Part shown: positions 47,858 to 59,900 of the stretch, piece after piece
How the letters are laid out: the number at the start of each line of letters is the position of its first letter
Numbering within the stretch: position 1 is the stretch's first letter
Source: Panonychus citri
Lineage: Eukaryota > Arthropoda > Arachnida > Trombidiformes > Tetranychidae
Reading direction: 5' to 3'
Length of the DNA: 64,000 bases
Assembly (NCBI RefSeq): GCF_014898815.1
Contig: NW_026515521.1
Coordinates: forward strand, 372,001-436,000
Notes under the pieces: generated by a model
What the model was told of the DNA's origin: nothing
Database searches by the model: none
What the model saw: only the letters and a program-made list of their open reading frames with translations
Made by a program: the position numbers and the translations under genes

Positions 47858-48673
47858 ATGCCATGTAAGTGTTACCATTAGTCTTTGAATAGATTTAATT
47901 GGTTGAGTTAATTGCTTGGGATTCTTGTTATTGGATAATTTAAGTTAATTTATATTTGTTTCTTCATTTATTTAGTGAGAAATGCATGTGTCATTCTTAA
48001 TTGTGAATCATGTGAGATGAGAGATGTATCTTATTTTGGTTTCCCTCGAAATCCAATTCAAACAAAGGTCTGGATTGAGCGATTAAGGCCAAGGCTTCCG
48101 GCCAATTTCACCGAAGCCGATTCTGTATCTAAACATATCTGTTCACTTCATTTTCCCCCTGAAACTCATTACCACCATGGTATGGGAAGGAGATTATTTC
48201 CTAATGCACTTCCATTCATCATTGATGAACATTCAACGACCAATGTATCGACCCAATGTCACATAGTTCGTGATCAATCACGAGAATTGACTGAGCTGAA
48301 AAAACAACACGCTATCCTGAAGCGAGAATACACCAAGCTGAAAAACAATCCACCGACGGCTTTCATAATTAGAAACCTTTACAAGTTGAAACCTCGAGTC
48401 TCTCAGGAGGCGTTTATATGTTTCGAGAACGCTATTCACAATTATGATAAACATCCACAGAATCGACGTCATACCCTTGCAGCCAAACAATTAACTAATC
48501 ACATACAAGTTCAAAGTAACGAAGCTTTTAAATTGTTTCGCTCATATTTTGCTCTTCCATCTAATCGCACTTTGGGAAGACACTACAATCAAAAGGATCA
48601 AATATCTAATGATAATGGTAATGGTAATGTCACTGAAGAAACTCAACTCATCTCAGATAATTTAATCAACTAA
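47858..48673 (+). CDS. THAP-domain protein
   Basis: Two coding exons. The first holds only seven coding bases (47858-47864, ATG CCA T); an intron with GTAAGT and TTTAG ends joins it to 47976-48673, for 234 aa. The N-terminus then reads MPLRNACVILNC, giving the C2CH zinc module of THAP DNA-binding domains: Cys7, Cys12, Cys58 and His61, with Pro26, Trp35 and Phe62 in the expected places. THAP proteins bind DNA and include host transcription factors and P-element-type transposases. After the domain there is a short coiled coil (SRELTELKKQHAILKREYTK) and a helical region; no transposase core is present, so a regulator is more likely. The start choice is supported by the THAP rule that the zinc module begins a few residues after Met-Pro. 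Confidence 0.88.
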
Positions 48674-48918
48674 CTTAAACAAATCTACTAATCGTAAATC
48701 GCAATTAAGTTGATGACAATAATGTGACATGTCATTGCTCTCTCTCTCTCTCTAAATTATAGTTTGCTAATCACATTAATCATTTATACACATGTGAAGA
48801 TTGTGCTTGAATCTTTTTACTCTCTTGATTGTTGTAAACAATTTAACAATAAAAAAGTGAATTGTACAAAAAGTGAAATTATTTTCATTGATTTCTATTT
48901 TTCTATTGAAATATCAAA

Positions 48919-50207
48919 ATGAACTCTAATTGTAAGCGACCCGAAGTGACCATCGAAATGGCTTCAAGTCTGGTTGAAAAGTATTTCAATGTAAAAGTGA
49001 CCAAAGTGACCGAAGCAAATGGTTATGATGATCGTAATTTCATCATAACAATTGAGAAAGAATTAGTTAATCATGGTAATCAATTTGTTCTCAAAGTAAC
49101 AAATCCCATTGACTCAGCTGATCAAGGATTAATTGGTGAGTCTTAATTGTAGATCTTTGTTTTTCATTGATATTCTGATGCTAACCTGCTCGTTTCTTTG
49201 TATTGCTGACAATCAACTAATTGTTTGCCTTTCCAGAGGCCGTTACCGATGTGTCTCTTTATGTTAATCATAAGGAAGGAATTGAATCTCCAGTACCGAT
49301 GATTAATGTAAATGGCAATTATGTTGAAAGAATTGAATTAGAATCTAAGCAAATTTGTGCCGTTCGATTGATGAAATATATCGATGGAATTGTTTTAGAA
49401 AAAATTGATTATGATGCTGATATTTTGTACGAAATTGGCTCAGTGGTTGGTCGTTTGTCGTTAATTATGAAGGTAAGGTAATAGAGCGATTTGATTGTTA
49501 ACTTGCTAATAAATTTATTTTTCTCAATTATAAGAACTACACTAACCCGATTTTAGATAAACGCGAGATGTTGTGGTCACTTTTAAGTGTCGATAAACTG
49601 GACGAATATCTTTTTGCAATTGAAAATGATGGACATCGATTATTGGTTCATAATATTATTGAAAAATTTAAGGAGATTGTTATTAATAAAGTTTCCACTC
49701 TTCGAAAATCAATAATTCATGGTGATGTTAACGAGCAAAATGTTCTGGTCAAAAAGGAAGATGGTAAATGGACATTTTCTGGTCTCCTTGATTTCGGTGA
49801 CTCTCATTCAGATCCGACCATTTTTGACCTTGCAATCGCTTGTTGCTATATGACCCTTGATTCTCGAGTAATTGATCCAATTATGGTTCCAAAATATGTC
49901 ATCTACGGTTATCTAAGTGTAGAGAAAATAACTCAACAAGAATGGGACATTCTACCGGTCAGTTAAATTGACAGTTTATGCCTAATTTTATTCGATAGAA
50001 AATCAATTCTAAATTTTATCTAATCAATTAATTCTGTAGATTTGTGTTATGGCTCGATTAAGTCAATCTCTTACGCTCGGTGCTTACAATCATCTGAAGG
50101 ATCCAAATAACGAGTATCTTTTGAAAACTGGTAAAAGAGGCTGGACAATCTTGGAGCAATTAAATTCCGTTGGAGTTGATCAATTGAAGATTTTGTGGCA
50201 AATATAA
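48919..50207 (+). CDS. HYKK: Hydroxylysine kinase-type aminoglycoside phosphotransferase
   Basis: Four exons, 48919-49135, 49237-49472, 49535-49957 and 50040-50207, with GT..AG introns of 101, 62 and 82 bp and matching phases, give 347 aa, close to the animal HYKK length. The fold is the APH kinase type: N-lobe with ANGYDDRNFIITIE and FVLKV, catalytic loop HGDVNEQNVLV (Asp and two Asn positions kept) and metal-binding LLDFGDSHSDP. The C-terminal RGWTILEQL is typical of the group. HYKK phosphorylates 5-hydroxylysine with GTP in lysine and collagen breakdown. No defects seen. Assignment to HYKK rather than another APH family member is by overall pattern. Confidence 0.85.
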
Positions 50208-50502
50208 TTGTTGACGTTGATATACAATTCGATAAAGGAGGACATCAAAAAGAATAGGAAAATTGCCCATCGCAAAATTTTGACGCAATGCATTTTCCAA
50301 ACACAACTTTTTATGCTGGATTCAAAAATGACATCAGTTTTTCGCTATCATTTTTTCTTTTTGAGATATTGTGATTTTTTCATAGAAATGCTGCAAGTAT
50401 AATTAAAAGTATTTGAGGCTTTAGAGTAGCCAAATGCGGTATAGAATGGATTCAGATTTTTATTCTGATCATGCATACATTGAAAACCTGGGCTGATAAG
50501 TC
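50208..50502. other. Spacer before the 143-bp array
   Basis: No supported gene; includes the HYKK 3' UTR. The open frame 50208-50402 has no family pattern. Confidence 0.5.
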
Positions 50503-51327
50503 CGCGAAGTTACTCAACTAATTGATTGAATATTGATGCTAATTGGTTGCTAAGAAGGAGGTCCCCAACCCACGAGATAAGATAAGAAATCGATTCAGTT
50601 TTTTGCTGATTAAGAATTTGTCGAGATATTTGGTTAAAAACCCAAGTTACTCAACTAATTGATTGAATATTGATGCTAATTGGTTGCTAAGAAGGAGGTC
50701 CCCAACCCACGAGATAAGATAAGAAATCGATTCAGTTTTTTTTGCTGATTAAGAATTTGTCGAGATATTTGGTTAAAAAACCCGCGAAGTTACTCAACTA
50801 ATTGATTGAATATTGATGCTAATTGGTTGCTAAGAAGGAAGTCCCCAACCCACGAGATAAGATAAGAAATCGATTCAGTTTTTTTTGCTGATTAAGAATT
50901 TGTCGAGATATTTGGTTAAAAAACCCGCGAAGTTACTCAACTAATTGATTGAATATTGATGCTAATTGGTTGCTAAGAAGGAGGTCCCCAACCCACGAGA
51001 TAAGATAAGAAATCGATTCAGTTTTTTTTGCTGATTAAGAATTTGTCGAGATATTTGGTTAAAAAACCCGCGAAGTTACTCAACTAATTGATTGAATATT
51101 GATGCTAATTGGTTGCTAAGAAGGAAGTCCCCAACCCACGAGATAAGATAAGAAATCGATTCAGTTTTTTTTGCTGATTAAGAATTTGTCGAGATATTTG
51201 GTTAAAAAACCCGCGAAGTTACTCAACTAATTGATTGAATATTGATGCTAATTGGTTGCTAAGAAGGAGGTCCCCAACCCACGAGATAAGATAAGAAATC
51301 GATTCAGTTTTTTTTACTGATTAAGAG
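50503..51327. repeat. Tandem array, six copies of a 143-bp unit
   Basis: Units begin GAAGTTACTCAACTAATTG at about 50506, 50643, 50786, 50929, 51072 and 51215. The first interval is 137 bp, the rest exactly 143. Units 3 and 5 read GGAAGTCCCC while 1, 2, 4 and 6 read GGAGGTCCCC, so units 3-4 and 5-6 form a 286-bp dimer. The array stops at the stop codon of the transposase gene. Confidence 0.95.
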
Positions 51328-51331
51328 CTTT

Positions 51332-53982
51332 TTAATTATCATCGTCACTTTCATTGTTGAATTCGTTAAGCTGAATTTTTTTGGCAAACTCGGTTAAATG
51401 AGATGCTATTTCTCTGAGGGGAGTAGTACAACCAATGGTTGCATACCATATGACAGTCATTATGTGACAACAACAGCCTACGGTTCGCATTCCACTTATA
51501 CAGGTACAGTAATGTTCGATAATTCTCTCAACTCCTGATAATCTATAATCCAAGAGAATATATACAGTATATTTTTTCCTTTCAGAGTGTCTTGATGTTA
51601 TTCGAGCTCTCATTAACAATGGTTCATCTACTTCTATCTCGTAGGTGGCAAAATTAATCTCTTCTGCTTGATCATGGCACTGATATAAAATCCCTGATTC
51701 ATGAAGTCTTCTTGCATCATTTGCATAACTTGCGCAGTATTTGAGCTGATAGGACCCTTGCGCATAAAAGTACAGATCATCCAAGGACAATTCAGGGAAC
51801 CATGCATGCACTTCTGTTTGTGTATTGACGGATGGGAACACGGATCGTAAACGATTGGCTGACATATCTTGAATCATAGCGGCTAATTTGTTTGGCCTTT
51901 CTTCAAGGGATAGCATCTTGGTGACAATTTCTTCTTGACAATCTTGATCAGAAATAAGTCTTGGAAAGTAAGCATTGAGTAGAGCGCCACATACACGTAC
52001 GATAGTTGGTGCTTTATCAACAATCTTATTTGACCAGATCTCACGGCACATTTTAAATTGACCTAGATATCAAAAGAAAATATAACAGATAAGTTAGTTT
52101 GTAAGTATATAAATACATTGTTGATTATAATGAATAATGAATGATAAATAATGACTTCACCCTTAATCATCCCATTTATCGCTTCGATTACCCAGCGAGT
52201 TTTGGACACTTTTCTCGAATAATTTGCATCTAAAGTACATAATTGTGTCTCTCCTCCACGAGTACTCTTTGGCATGTGTGGAATATACCCGTTGCGTTCG
52301 ATAAATGGGATGCAATCGCGGAAACCTCGATCTAAAATGAACACATCACCACGTTGAAAGAATGCTTTTGCATCATTATTAGTAGTGAGGATTTTTGTGA
52401 GAATTTTTGCATCATTGTCCACAGCACAGTTTTCACTATCAATATCAATGATATAGCCGTCTGGTAGACAAGTGATGAACGGTTTAACAAGGTTTGTATG
52501 TTTAAATCCTGAAAAAGATCTTCTTTGGTATCCAAAGTTGTTACTTTTCTGGTGGTAAAAGTAAGTTGCATCCGCTATCACTATCACTTTATCACTTGGA
52601 ACATTGAAAAGATCTCTTGCTATTGTTGTACAGTGTTCATTAGCTTGATTCCGATTGATGTGACGGAACCCGAGATACAATGGAACTAGTACTTGATCCA
52701 TACGGTTGATGAAGCGATGAAAAACGTTCTGAACTGTTGTGGAACTGATACCGGCGAGAGAAGCTAAGTCATCAAAAGTAAGATTTTTTCTTAGTTTGAT
52801 GAGTGTTAATGCTAAAGAGACTCGATTTTTTTCATCATGTGCGCATCCAATCGTATTCATCAGATCGAGGAACTGCTGTGGCTCTAAGCCTGTCCATGTT
52901 TTATAAAAATCTTTTGTATCATCACGAGGTTCAGGAAAAGATGCAGTGAAAAACCTGTTTTTAAAAGGAGCTCTCATTAGTTGAATGCCTTCTTTATACT
53001 GTGCTAAGGTCAGAGATGAATTTTCTGCTGCACGAACTGATCTCCAACTATCAATATGTTCTTCGAGATGTTTCTTACAACAACGAGCTCCTGCTGGCAC
53101 ATATAAGTTTGATATTGCAAGGCAAAACTGGCGATATTTTGAGGGAACTACTGTAAGATTTCTTGTCTGTACACATTTGAAGACACACGCACTATGAGAG
53201 CTGATTGTTTTTTTCACTTCTTGAGCTCTTTGATTCGCTTGCCTGTTAGTTGGAGGAGTATACTCAGAATGAGTTGACTCAGCTGACGACATCTCAAGAT
53301 CCTGAGGATTTTCATTCTGATGAACTAAAGGTGGCTCATCCTGTGTTTCTGCAAAGTCTGGTTGTTCAGAAAACTCTAGTTCAAATTCACAAACACTCCC
53401 TGGAAGTTCACTTGAGATTGAAGCCGCTTGGTTCGAAGTTGATGGTATTGGTGAGTTTTGAATGTCCATCATTACTGTTTCATTGTTATTGTCAGCATTA
53501 ATTTCACTTTCACTTTCACTTCCACTTTCACTTTCAGCAGTTGACTCAACATCATCAGAACTCTCGTCATTGCTGCTATAAACAATTTCATCGTCATCTG
53601 AATCACTTTCAGCTTCGGAGCTACTTGATGATGAAAGCATTGGCTCGTCAATTTGAGATGAAGGTGGAGGCTCGTCAATTGGTGATGAAGGTGGAGGCTC
53701 GTTGATTGGCGATGGAGGTGAAGGCTCATTGATTGGCGATGGAGGTGAAGGCTCTTGTCGGACCTGATCTCTCCAATTAACATTGTAACATGCGTTACAA
53801 ACTATATCACCCACTTTAACAACATAATCAGGAGACAAAACCTCCTTCTTATGTAACCGTAATCGATTTGATCCAATGAACGAAACCTGAACAGGATTAG
53901 TTAAGGTTCGTTTTTTAAACGATTTACCGATTTTTTTTCGAATTGTTTCGAAATTTCTCCCACAACCAACACAAAAATCCAT
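51332..53982 (-). CDS. DDE transposase with SWIM zinc finger
   Basis: Exon 1 is 53982-52161 and exon 2 is 52062-51332; the 98-bp intron has a GTGAAGT donor and CTAG acceptor, and splicing (phase 1) makes ..MIKGQFKMCREIW.., restoring one frame of 850 aa. The N-terminus has paired CxxC motifs (CVGCGRN, CNACYN), then a low-complexity Pro/Ser and Glu/Ser linker, a helix-turn-helix stretch (FDDLASLAGISSTTVQNVF) and a DDE_Tnp_4-type core: ADATYFYHQKS (Asp about 469), ILDRGFRD (Asp about 549) and WVIEAINGMIK (Glu about 598). The C-terminus has a SWIM finger (CTC-x9-CCH). This matches DDE/SWIM proteins found in many invertebrate transposons. No stop interrupts it, so it may be active or recently so. 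The ends of the element are not resolved. Confidence 0.85.
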
Positions 53983-54508
53983 CTTGAGCTATAATTTAAG
54001 CAAAAACTAGAATTCTTATTAGTGAAACTCTTTTACTCAACTCGATTAGTTTATCTTTACTTTATCATTTACATTACCTTATTATTACAGAAAGATATAT
54101 CTTTCAATTTCTTTTTCGATATTCACTTCTTTCAATTTCTTTTTCGATATTCGCTTCTATTCCTTGTTATTCTATTAGACAATTGAAATAAATATGAGTC
54201 ATTAAACAAGATTCACAAGATGTCATAATATCTACCTTTTGCAATTGAATCAATTTGACGTTGAAAAATGATCTTGATATTTAACATTGGATTGGATTGC
54301 TCGAGATTCTGTACATAATTGAGAATAATGATGATTAGTTAGTATGTTTAACGTTTAGATTCATGCAATAATCAGAATATCTGCTAGAGTACTGTATTAA
54401 TATTGTATTTACTTATTATGTTTCGTTAGTTGCTAACTAACGAAATAATAATTAATTACAAACGAAGAAATGTATGAAATAATATAATATTAAATAAAAT
54501 ACGTTATT
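53983..54508. promoter_or_regulatory. Upstream region of the transposase gene
   Basis: Contains two adjacent 31-bp direct repeats (TTCAATTTCTTTTTCGATAT core, about 54,090-54,150) and a hairpin at 54414-54450 with arms TTTCGTTAGTT / AACTAACGAAA and loop GCT. These may be transposase binding sites or an element end; inference only. Confidence 0.45.
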
Positions 54509-54706
54509 AAAACTAAAACTAAAACTAAAACTAAAACTAAAACTAAAACTAAAACTAAAACTAAAACTAAAACTAAAACTAAAACTAAAACTAAAACTAA
54601 AACTAAAACTAAAACTAAAACTAAAACTAAAACTAAAACTAAAACTAAAACTAAAACTAAAACTAAAACTAAAACTAAAACTAAAACTAAAACTAAAACT
54701 AAAACT
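54509..54706. repeat. (AAAACT)33 hexanucleotide array
   Basis: Thirty-three perfect copies, 198 bp, with no variant unit. The reverse complement is TTTTAG, which resembles but is not a known arthropod telomere unit (TTAGG). Confidence 0.97.
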
Positions 54707-54711
54707 ACAAT

Positions 54712-54763
54712 GACATCAAAAGTACAAGTATTTTCAAAGAATATCTTCCGAAATCATTCGTAG
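54712..54763 (+). repeat. Left arm of a split 52-bp inverted repeat
   Basis: GACATCAAAAGTACAAGTAT.. pairs with 62037-62088 (27 identical bases at the outer end, about seven mismatches overall). Without the retrotransposon the arms would be about 40 bp apart. Confidence 0.85.
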
Positions 54764-54797
54764 AATATCTTAAAGAAAAATTCATCTGTAAGAAAGT

Positions 54798-55263
54798 TGT
54801 TGTGAAGGTTGGTGATTAAATGGGGTTTTGAGTTAAATCAGCGATTTAACTCTAAATTAAATCAATTAATTAAAGATTTGTCTTTGGCTAGGAGACAAGA
54901 ATCACCAACTCACGGAATAGAAATTGAGTAATTTAAACAGTAGAATTTACTCAAAGGTTTAACAATTTATTAAACATGAAAAATGAGATGAACAATTAAA
55001 TGGAAACAGAGTCTAATTGTCAACTGATTAGTAGATGAATTAGAGAACTATTTATATGAATCAAAAGAGGAAATAGTAAATTCTCTTAGGAACAAAATAA
55101 GGAAAAGGAAGAAGGGAAATGAAATGGTTAATAAGACAAAAGAAGAAAGAAGAAAAGAAAGAGTGAAAATAATAACCAATGGGGTCAGAGTAACAACATT
55201 GTTGTTACTTAAAGCGGTTAATTAGAATATTTTATATAAAGGGAAATTCTTATTTTCACAACA
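54798..55263 (-). repeat. 3' LTR
   Basis: 466 bp; TATA-like CATATAAATAG on the minus strand; one difference from the 5' LTR. Confidence 0.95.
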
Positions 55264-55298
55264 TCCTCCCAATCTGAAACGAAACCAGGATATTGAAT

Positions 55299-56459
55299 TT
55301 AGACAACAGGGCCATTGGAACCAACAGTAACGTTTAATGAAGCACCTAATTTAACCCAACGGTGGGAAGGTAAAGCGATTAAATGAGTCGGCTTGTTGGT
55401 TAATTGATGAACTTTTAGACGGCGATCATCTCGAATAGGGACATGTTCCAATTTTAAAATGTCACCAACTGAACATCCAAGCGATTGTTGAATTTGTCCT
55501 CGAAGATCTTTACCAGTAGCATCAAGAGGAAGATTATGAACATCAACTGAACGGTTTCCAAATTTAACCATGAAATGAGTTTTAGAATTTTTATAATCTT
55601 TAAGGCAGCGAACATGGTTCGACATACCAGAAACAACGGAGGAACTTGAGGTTGATTGAGATTCTTGAGATGAAGGAAGACTTGATTGTTGTCGAAGCTC
55701 CAAACAGCGAAGATGTAATTGATCATTTTGTTTGTTGACCTCTTCTAATTGCTGTTTAAGTTTCATGTTCTCGAATTTCAACTTATCCATTTCAGATACA
55801 AGTTCACTTTCCTCTTTAATAAGAGATAATTCTCGCTGCAGATCATTGATCTGAGCTTCAAGTTCTGAAATAAGAAATGGGCACACATGATCGGGACCAA
55901 AAATTTCTTCACATCGTCCACAGTAATCTCGATGAAATTTACATTGGGTTAGAATATGATCACTGTAATTTCTGAATTGAACAATCACATCACATCCTCT
56001 GGAAGCGTTTTTACAACGGACTAATAAGCGGCGTAGAATTGAAAGTTCACGTTTACAAACGACATCATTGATGTCGGTTAAAGGGACACATTCATATTGA
56101 AATTGAACGGACCGACATTTCCTTGGACACTTTCTTGCCATCTCCGGAGTAATAGCAGCTTGATTTAAGATACTTTGAAAGCAAGTATAACATAAAAGAG
56201 TATGGCAACTACCATAGTTGTGTATATATGGTCGCTCAGGGATATTCCAACAAACATTACATGAATATAAGTCAGAAATTTCCGAATCCACCAATTGGTC
56301 GGAATTAACAATGGTATCATTTTCTTCATCGATTTCCGGAATAACAGGATTTGGTTGTGGTCGATTTACTCTGGGAACATTGTTTCCAGGGTTATATCCA
56401 GCAGGTATAATTTGAACTTCGTTTGGGTCGAAATCAAAATCTACATGATTAATTTCCAT
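55299..56459 (-). CDS. RING + TRAF-type zinc finger + coiled-coil protein inside the retrotransposon
   Basis: The ATG at 56459 (MEINHVDFDFDPNEV) gives 386 aa; an upstream in-frame ATG at 56543 would add 28 residues. Order: acidic N-terminus; a RING-like module (YSCNVCWNIPERP, CHTLLCYTC, CPRKC) whose last pairs have unusual spacing; a TRAF-type zinc finger (RCKNASRGCDVIVQ.. H-x4-C, then CGRCEEIF); a coiled coil of about 60 residues (LEAQINDLQRELSLIKEE, LKQQLEEVNKQ); a Ser-rich linker; and a C-terminal beta-rich region (FMVKFGNRSVDVHNLPLD, GDILKLEHVPIRDDRRLKV) that could be a ubiquitin-like fold. The layout resembles TRAF-family ubiquitin ligases. It sits where env lies in errantiviruses but is not an envelope: no signal peptide or membrane segment. 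A TATTTAAG box lies about 110 bp upstream. Confidence 0.85.
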   Translation of the reverse strand: MEINHVDFDFDPNEVQIIPAGYNPGNNVPRVNRPQPNPVIPEIDEENDTIVNSDQLVDSEISDLYSCNVCWNIPERPYIHNYGSCHTLLCYTCFQSILNQAAITPEMARKCPRKCRSVQFQYECVPLTDINDVVCKRELSILRRLLVRCKNASRGCDVIVQFRNYSDHILTQCKFHRDYCGRCEEIFGPDHVCPFLISELEAQINDLQRELSLIKEESELVSEMDKLKFENMKLKQQLEEVNKQNDQLHLRCLELRQQSSLPSSQESQSTSSSSVVSGMSNHVRCLKDYKNSKTHFMVKFGNRSVDVHNLPLDATGKDLRGQIQQSLGCSVGDILKLEHVPIRDDRRLKVHQLTNKPTHLIALPSHRWVKLGASLNVTVGSNGPVV

Positions 56460-56914
56460 TTCTAAAACTTTTGAATATTCAATAATATTGAATATTGAAT
56501 TCACAGAACTGAGAAATGAGGAAGAAATTTTGAAACTAAACAAAACAATATAAACAAAAGAAGCTTAATTTAGCTTAAATAGATAACTAAACTTTAGTTA
56601 AACAGAAAACACAAAAATGAAAGTGTTTGTGAAACGGTCATAGGTTAATATGAGTTTTTCCGCTTCCTTGTCACTAGGGCAACAAAGGGTTTGATTAATC
56701 GATTGATTAATCGATAAACAATAGAAACAAAATTAATTATAACAATGTTATAATTGAAAAGAGCGAAATTTGAAATTTAAAGAAAATTGAAATTAATTGA
56801 TGAAATGTGGTAGTTATTTGGTAGCACTACCGAATCAATGTCTGTGTTCATGAGGTCATGAACCATTGTAGCTTTTTGGTAGTTTTACACCTTTCAATAA
56901 ATAAACAAGAAAAT

Positions 56915-59900
56915 TTAAATTGGACAATCATCGTCAGAATCAGGTTGTATATTGTCCTCAGAATCAGAATTTGATTGAAGTTGATTGAAAAATGGTTTCA
57001 AACGGGACACATGAACAGTTTCCTTTTTGATGATTCCTTTCAAGTTAATTACAGTGTAATTAACATCACCCATACGTTTAATAATTCGATATGGACCTTT
57101 AAATCGGTTGATGAATTTCTTATTGATTCCTCTCTTTAAAGTTGGTTGTTTAATTAACACAAAGGATCCAATTGAAAATTGTTTATCCTTATGATTTTTA
57201 TCATAATAACTCTTAGATTTCACTTGAGCTTTAGATAAATTAGTCTTGGCAATTTCACGAGCTTTATTTAAAGCATCAAAACGAGAAAGTTGAGCAAGTT
57301 GAGTATTCATTTGTGAAGGACAACAATATTGCCACTTCAAATTAGCTTCAATACCATGAGCTAAGTAGAAAGGTGAAAACTTGGTTGATATATGAGGAGT
57401 TGTATTATATGCGAAAACAACTTCATTAACATGTAAATCCCAAGATTTAGGATCATTCTTTGAATAAATGGATAAGGTAATTCCCAAGTATGAATTGAAC
57501 CTTTCAGTTTGACCATCCGATTGTGGATGATAGGCCGTGGTGGGTTTGTGTTTGATTCCAGCACTTTTCAAGTAGTCTTGAAATTCAGAACTCATTAAAT
57601 TTGTTCCTCGATCAGTGATCAGAGAAAATGGAAAACCAAATCGTAAACACCAATCTTCATGTAAGACACGAATAATTTTGAAACTTTCAGATGATGAAAT
57701 TGGACTAGCAACAGCCATTTTTGAGCAGCGATCATTAATCACTACTAAATATTTGTTTAAGTTGTAGGAGGTTGGCATTTCTAGAAGATCTAATGAAAGT
57801 TCTTCGAATACTGAATTAGGTCGAAAAATCGGAACCATCATTCCTTGATTTGCACATGGATAAGGTTTTCTTAATTGACATACTTGACAAGAGCGAACGA
57901 AATTTTTAACATCACGAAATAGTTTAGGCCAGTAAACACGACATCGTAACCTTTCGTAGGTTTTGATCACACCAAAATGACCTTCCGAATGATTATCTTC
58001 CAAAATTGATTTACGGAGATAAACAGGGACAATAGGTAAACAAAGTTTTCCACGTTTACGAAACAATAGATTACCATGAAGAGTAAATCTTTTTCTCAAA
58101 CGTTTCTTTTTCCTTTTTGATAGGAAAATATCACAAAGTAATTGTTTGATTTGAACACAATAAGGATCATTTTTCTGTAATTCAATGAATTCAGAATCAG
58201 AATTAATGTTGAGAATAACAGGAACATTGTTTTCTGTGAAAGAATGAGTAGTAGAGTTTTCATCACGAAGTGGATAGCGGGATATGCAATCAGCATCACC
58301 ATGTAATTTACCAGATTTGTATTTTATAACAAAAGTAAAACATTGAAGTTTTAATGACCATCTCATTAGACGAGGGGTTAATTTTTGTGAAGAGAGAAAC
58401 CAACATAATCCGCAGTGATCAGTGATTACTGTGAAAAATTTACCGTAAAGGTAATGACGAAGACGATTGGTTGACCAAACAATTGCCAAACATTCTTTTT
58501 CTGTTACACCATAATTAAGTTCAGCACCATTTAGGGTTCTTGATATGTAACAAATTGGCTTAAATTGATCATCGGATTGCTTTTGTAGCAAAACAGCACC
58601 AATACCATAATTACAAGCATCAGTATGTAATTCCAAATCAGCGTCATCGCGATAACAAGCTAAAACAGGTTTAGTTGTAATGGCAGTTTTTAATTGTTGA
58701 TAACTTTTAATTTCTTCATCAGTCCATTTAAATTCAGCACCATTGGTGAGAAGTAGAAGTAAAGGTCTTGCAATTTCAGTAAAATTGGCAATGAAACGAC
58801 GAAAATAGGAGCAGAGTCCTAGGAATGATCTAACATTATTAATATTAGTCGGAACAGGAAATTTAGTAACAGTCTCAATATTTTTGGGACTAGGAGAAAG
58901 AGAATTAGCTTCAATGTGATAGCCAAGGTAATCAATAGATTTCATGTTAAGAGAACATTTTTCTCTTCTCAATTTAACGTTATTTGATCGAAGACGATCT
59001 AAAACCTTAATCAGATTTTCATCATGTTGTTGTTCGGTTTTTCCAAAAACGAGTATATCATCAAAATAAATATAGCAATTGACAAAATTTAGTCCAGCTA
59101 ATACCTTATTAATCGTACGTACCGCAGTTGCAGGGGCGTTTTTAAGTCCGAAAGGCATTCTTGTGAACTCGAATAAACCTTGAGAAACTACGAAAGCAGT
59201 TTTGGGTTGATCCATTGGATCAACTCTAATGTGCCAGTACATGGCAGCAATGTCCAATGTAGAAAATTTTACACATCCTTCGAGAATATCCAAAGCATCT
59301 TCAATGCGAGGAATAGGATAAGGATCATTGAGAGTTATCGCATTCAATTTGCGATAGTCGACACAAAAACGAACTTTTTGAGCGGTTGCCGTTTTCTTTC
59401 CAACTAAAACAATTGGACTTGACCAAGGAGAGTTAGAAGGAATAATTACATTTGCGTCGGACATTTCTTGGATTAATTTACCAACGAGATCATTTTCCCA
59501 TTTTGTAACACGATATGGGCGTTGAGAGATTGGCGGGTGATTTCCCGTGTTAATTGAATGAACAACACCATCAATTAGACCAACATCATTGGCACTTTTA
59601 GCAAATACTTCATCGAAGTATTGTAAATCAACAGTAGTTACAACTGAAGAAACATTTAGTGAGTTAGATGAATGACTATTAATAGAGTTAGTATTAATCA
59701 CATCTTTGGCAGGTCGAATTAATTTAACGGACATGTCATTGTAGTCAATTATAGCTCGATGTTTTCTACAAAAATCACTTCCAAGTAGAATATTGTAGGA
59801 AAGTTTATCCATTACCACGAATTTAACAGGAATGATTAACTTATCAATGTGAAGGTTAACCAAACAAATACCAATAGGAGTTTCTCTTACCTGGTTAGCC

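Noticed and set aside
50503..51327. Regular spaced repeats reminiscent of a CRISPR array
   Set aside because: The whole 143-bp unit repeats; there are no unique spacers and the DNA is eukaryotic.
52985..53783. Open frames opposite and inside the transposase exon
   Set aside because: They overlap the catalytic and linker coding sequence and have no pattern of their own.
54509..54706. Internal telomere tract
   Set aside because: TTTTAG is not a known arthropod telomere unit and the array is internal; recorded as a microsatellite.
55454..55726. 90-codon frame overlapping the RING/TRAF ORF
   Set aside because: Frame-shifted shadow of the coiled-coil and Ser-rich part.
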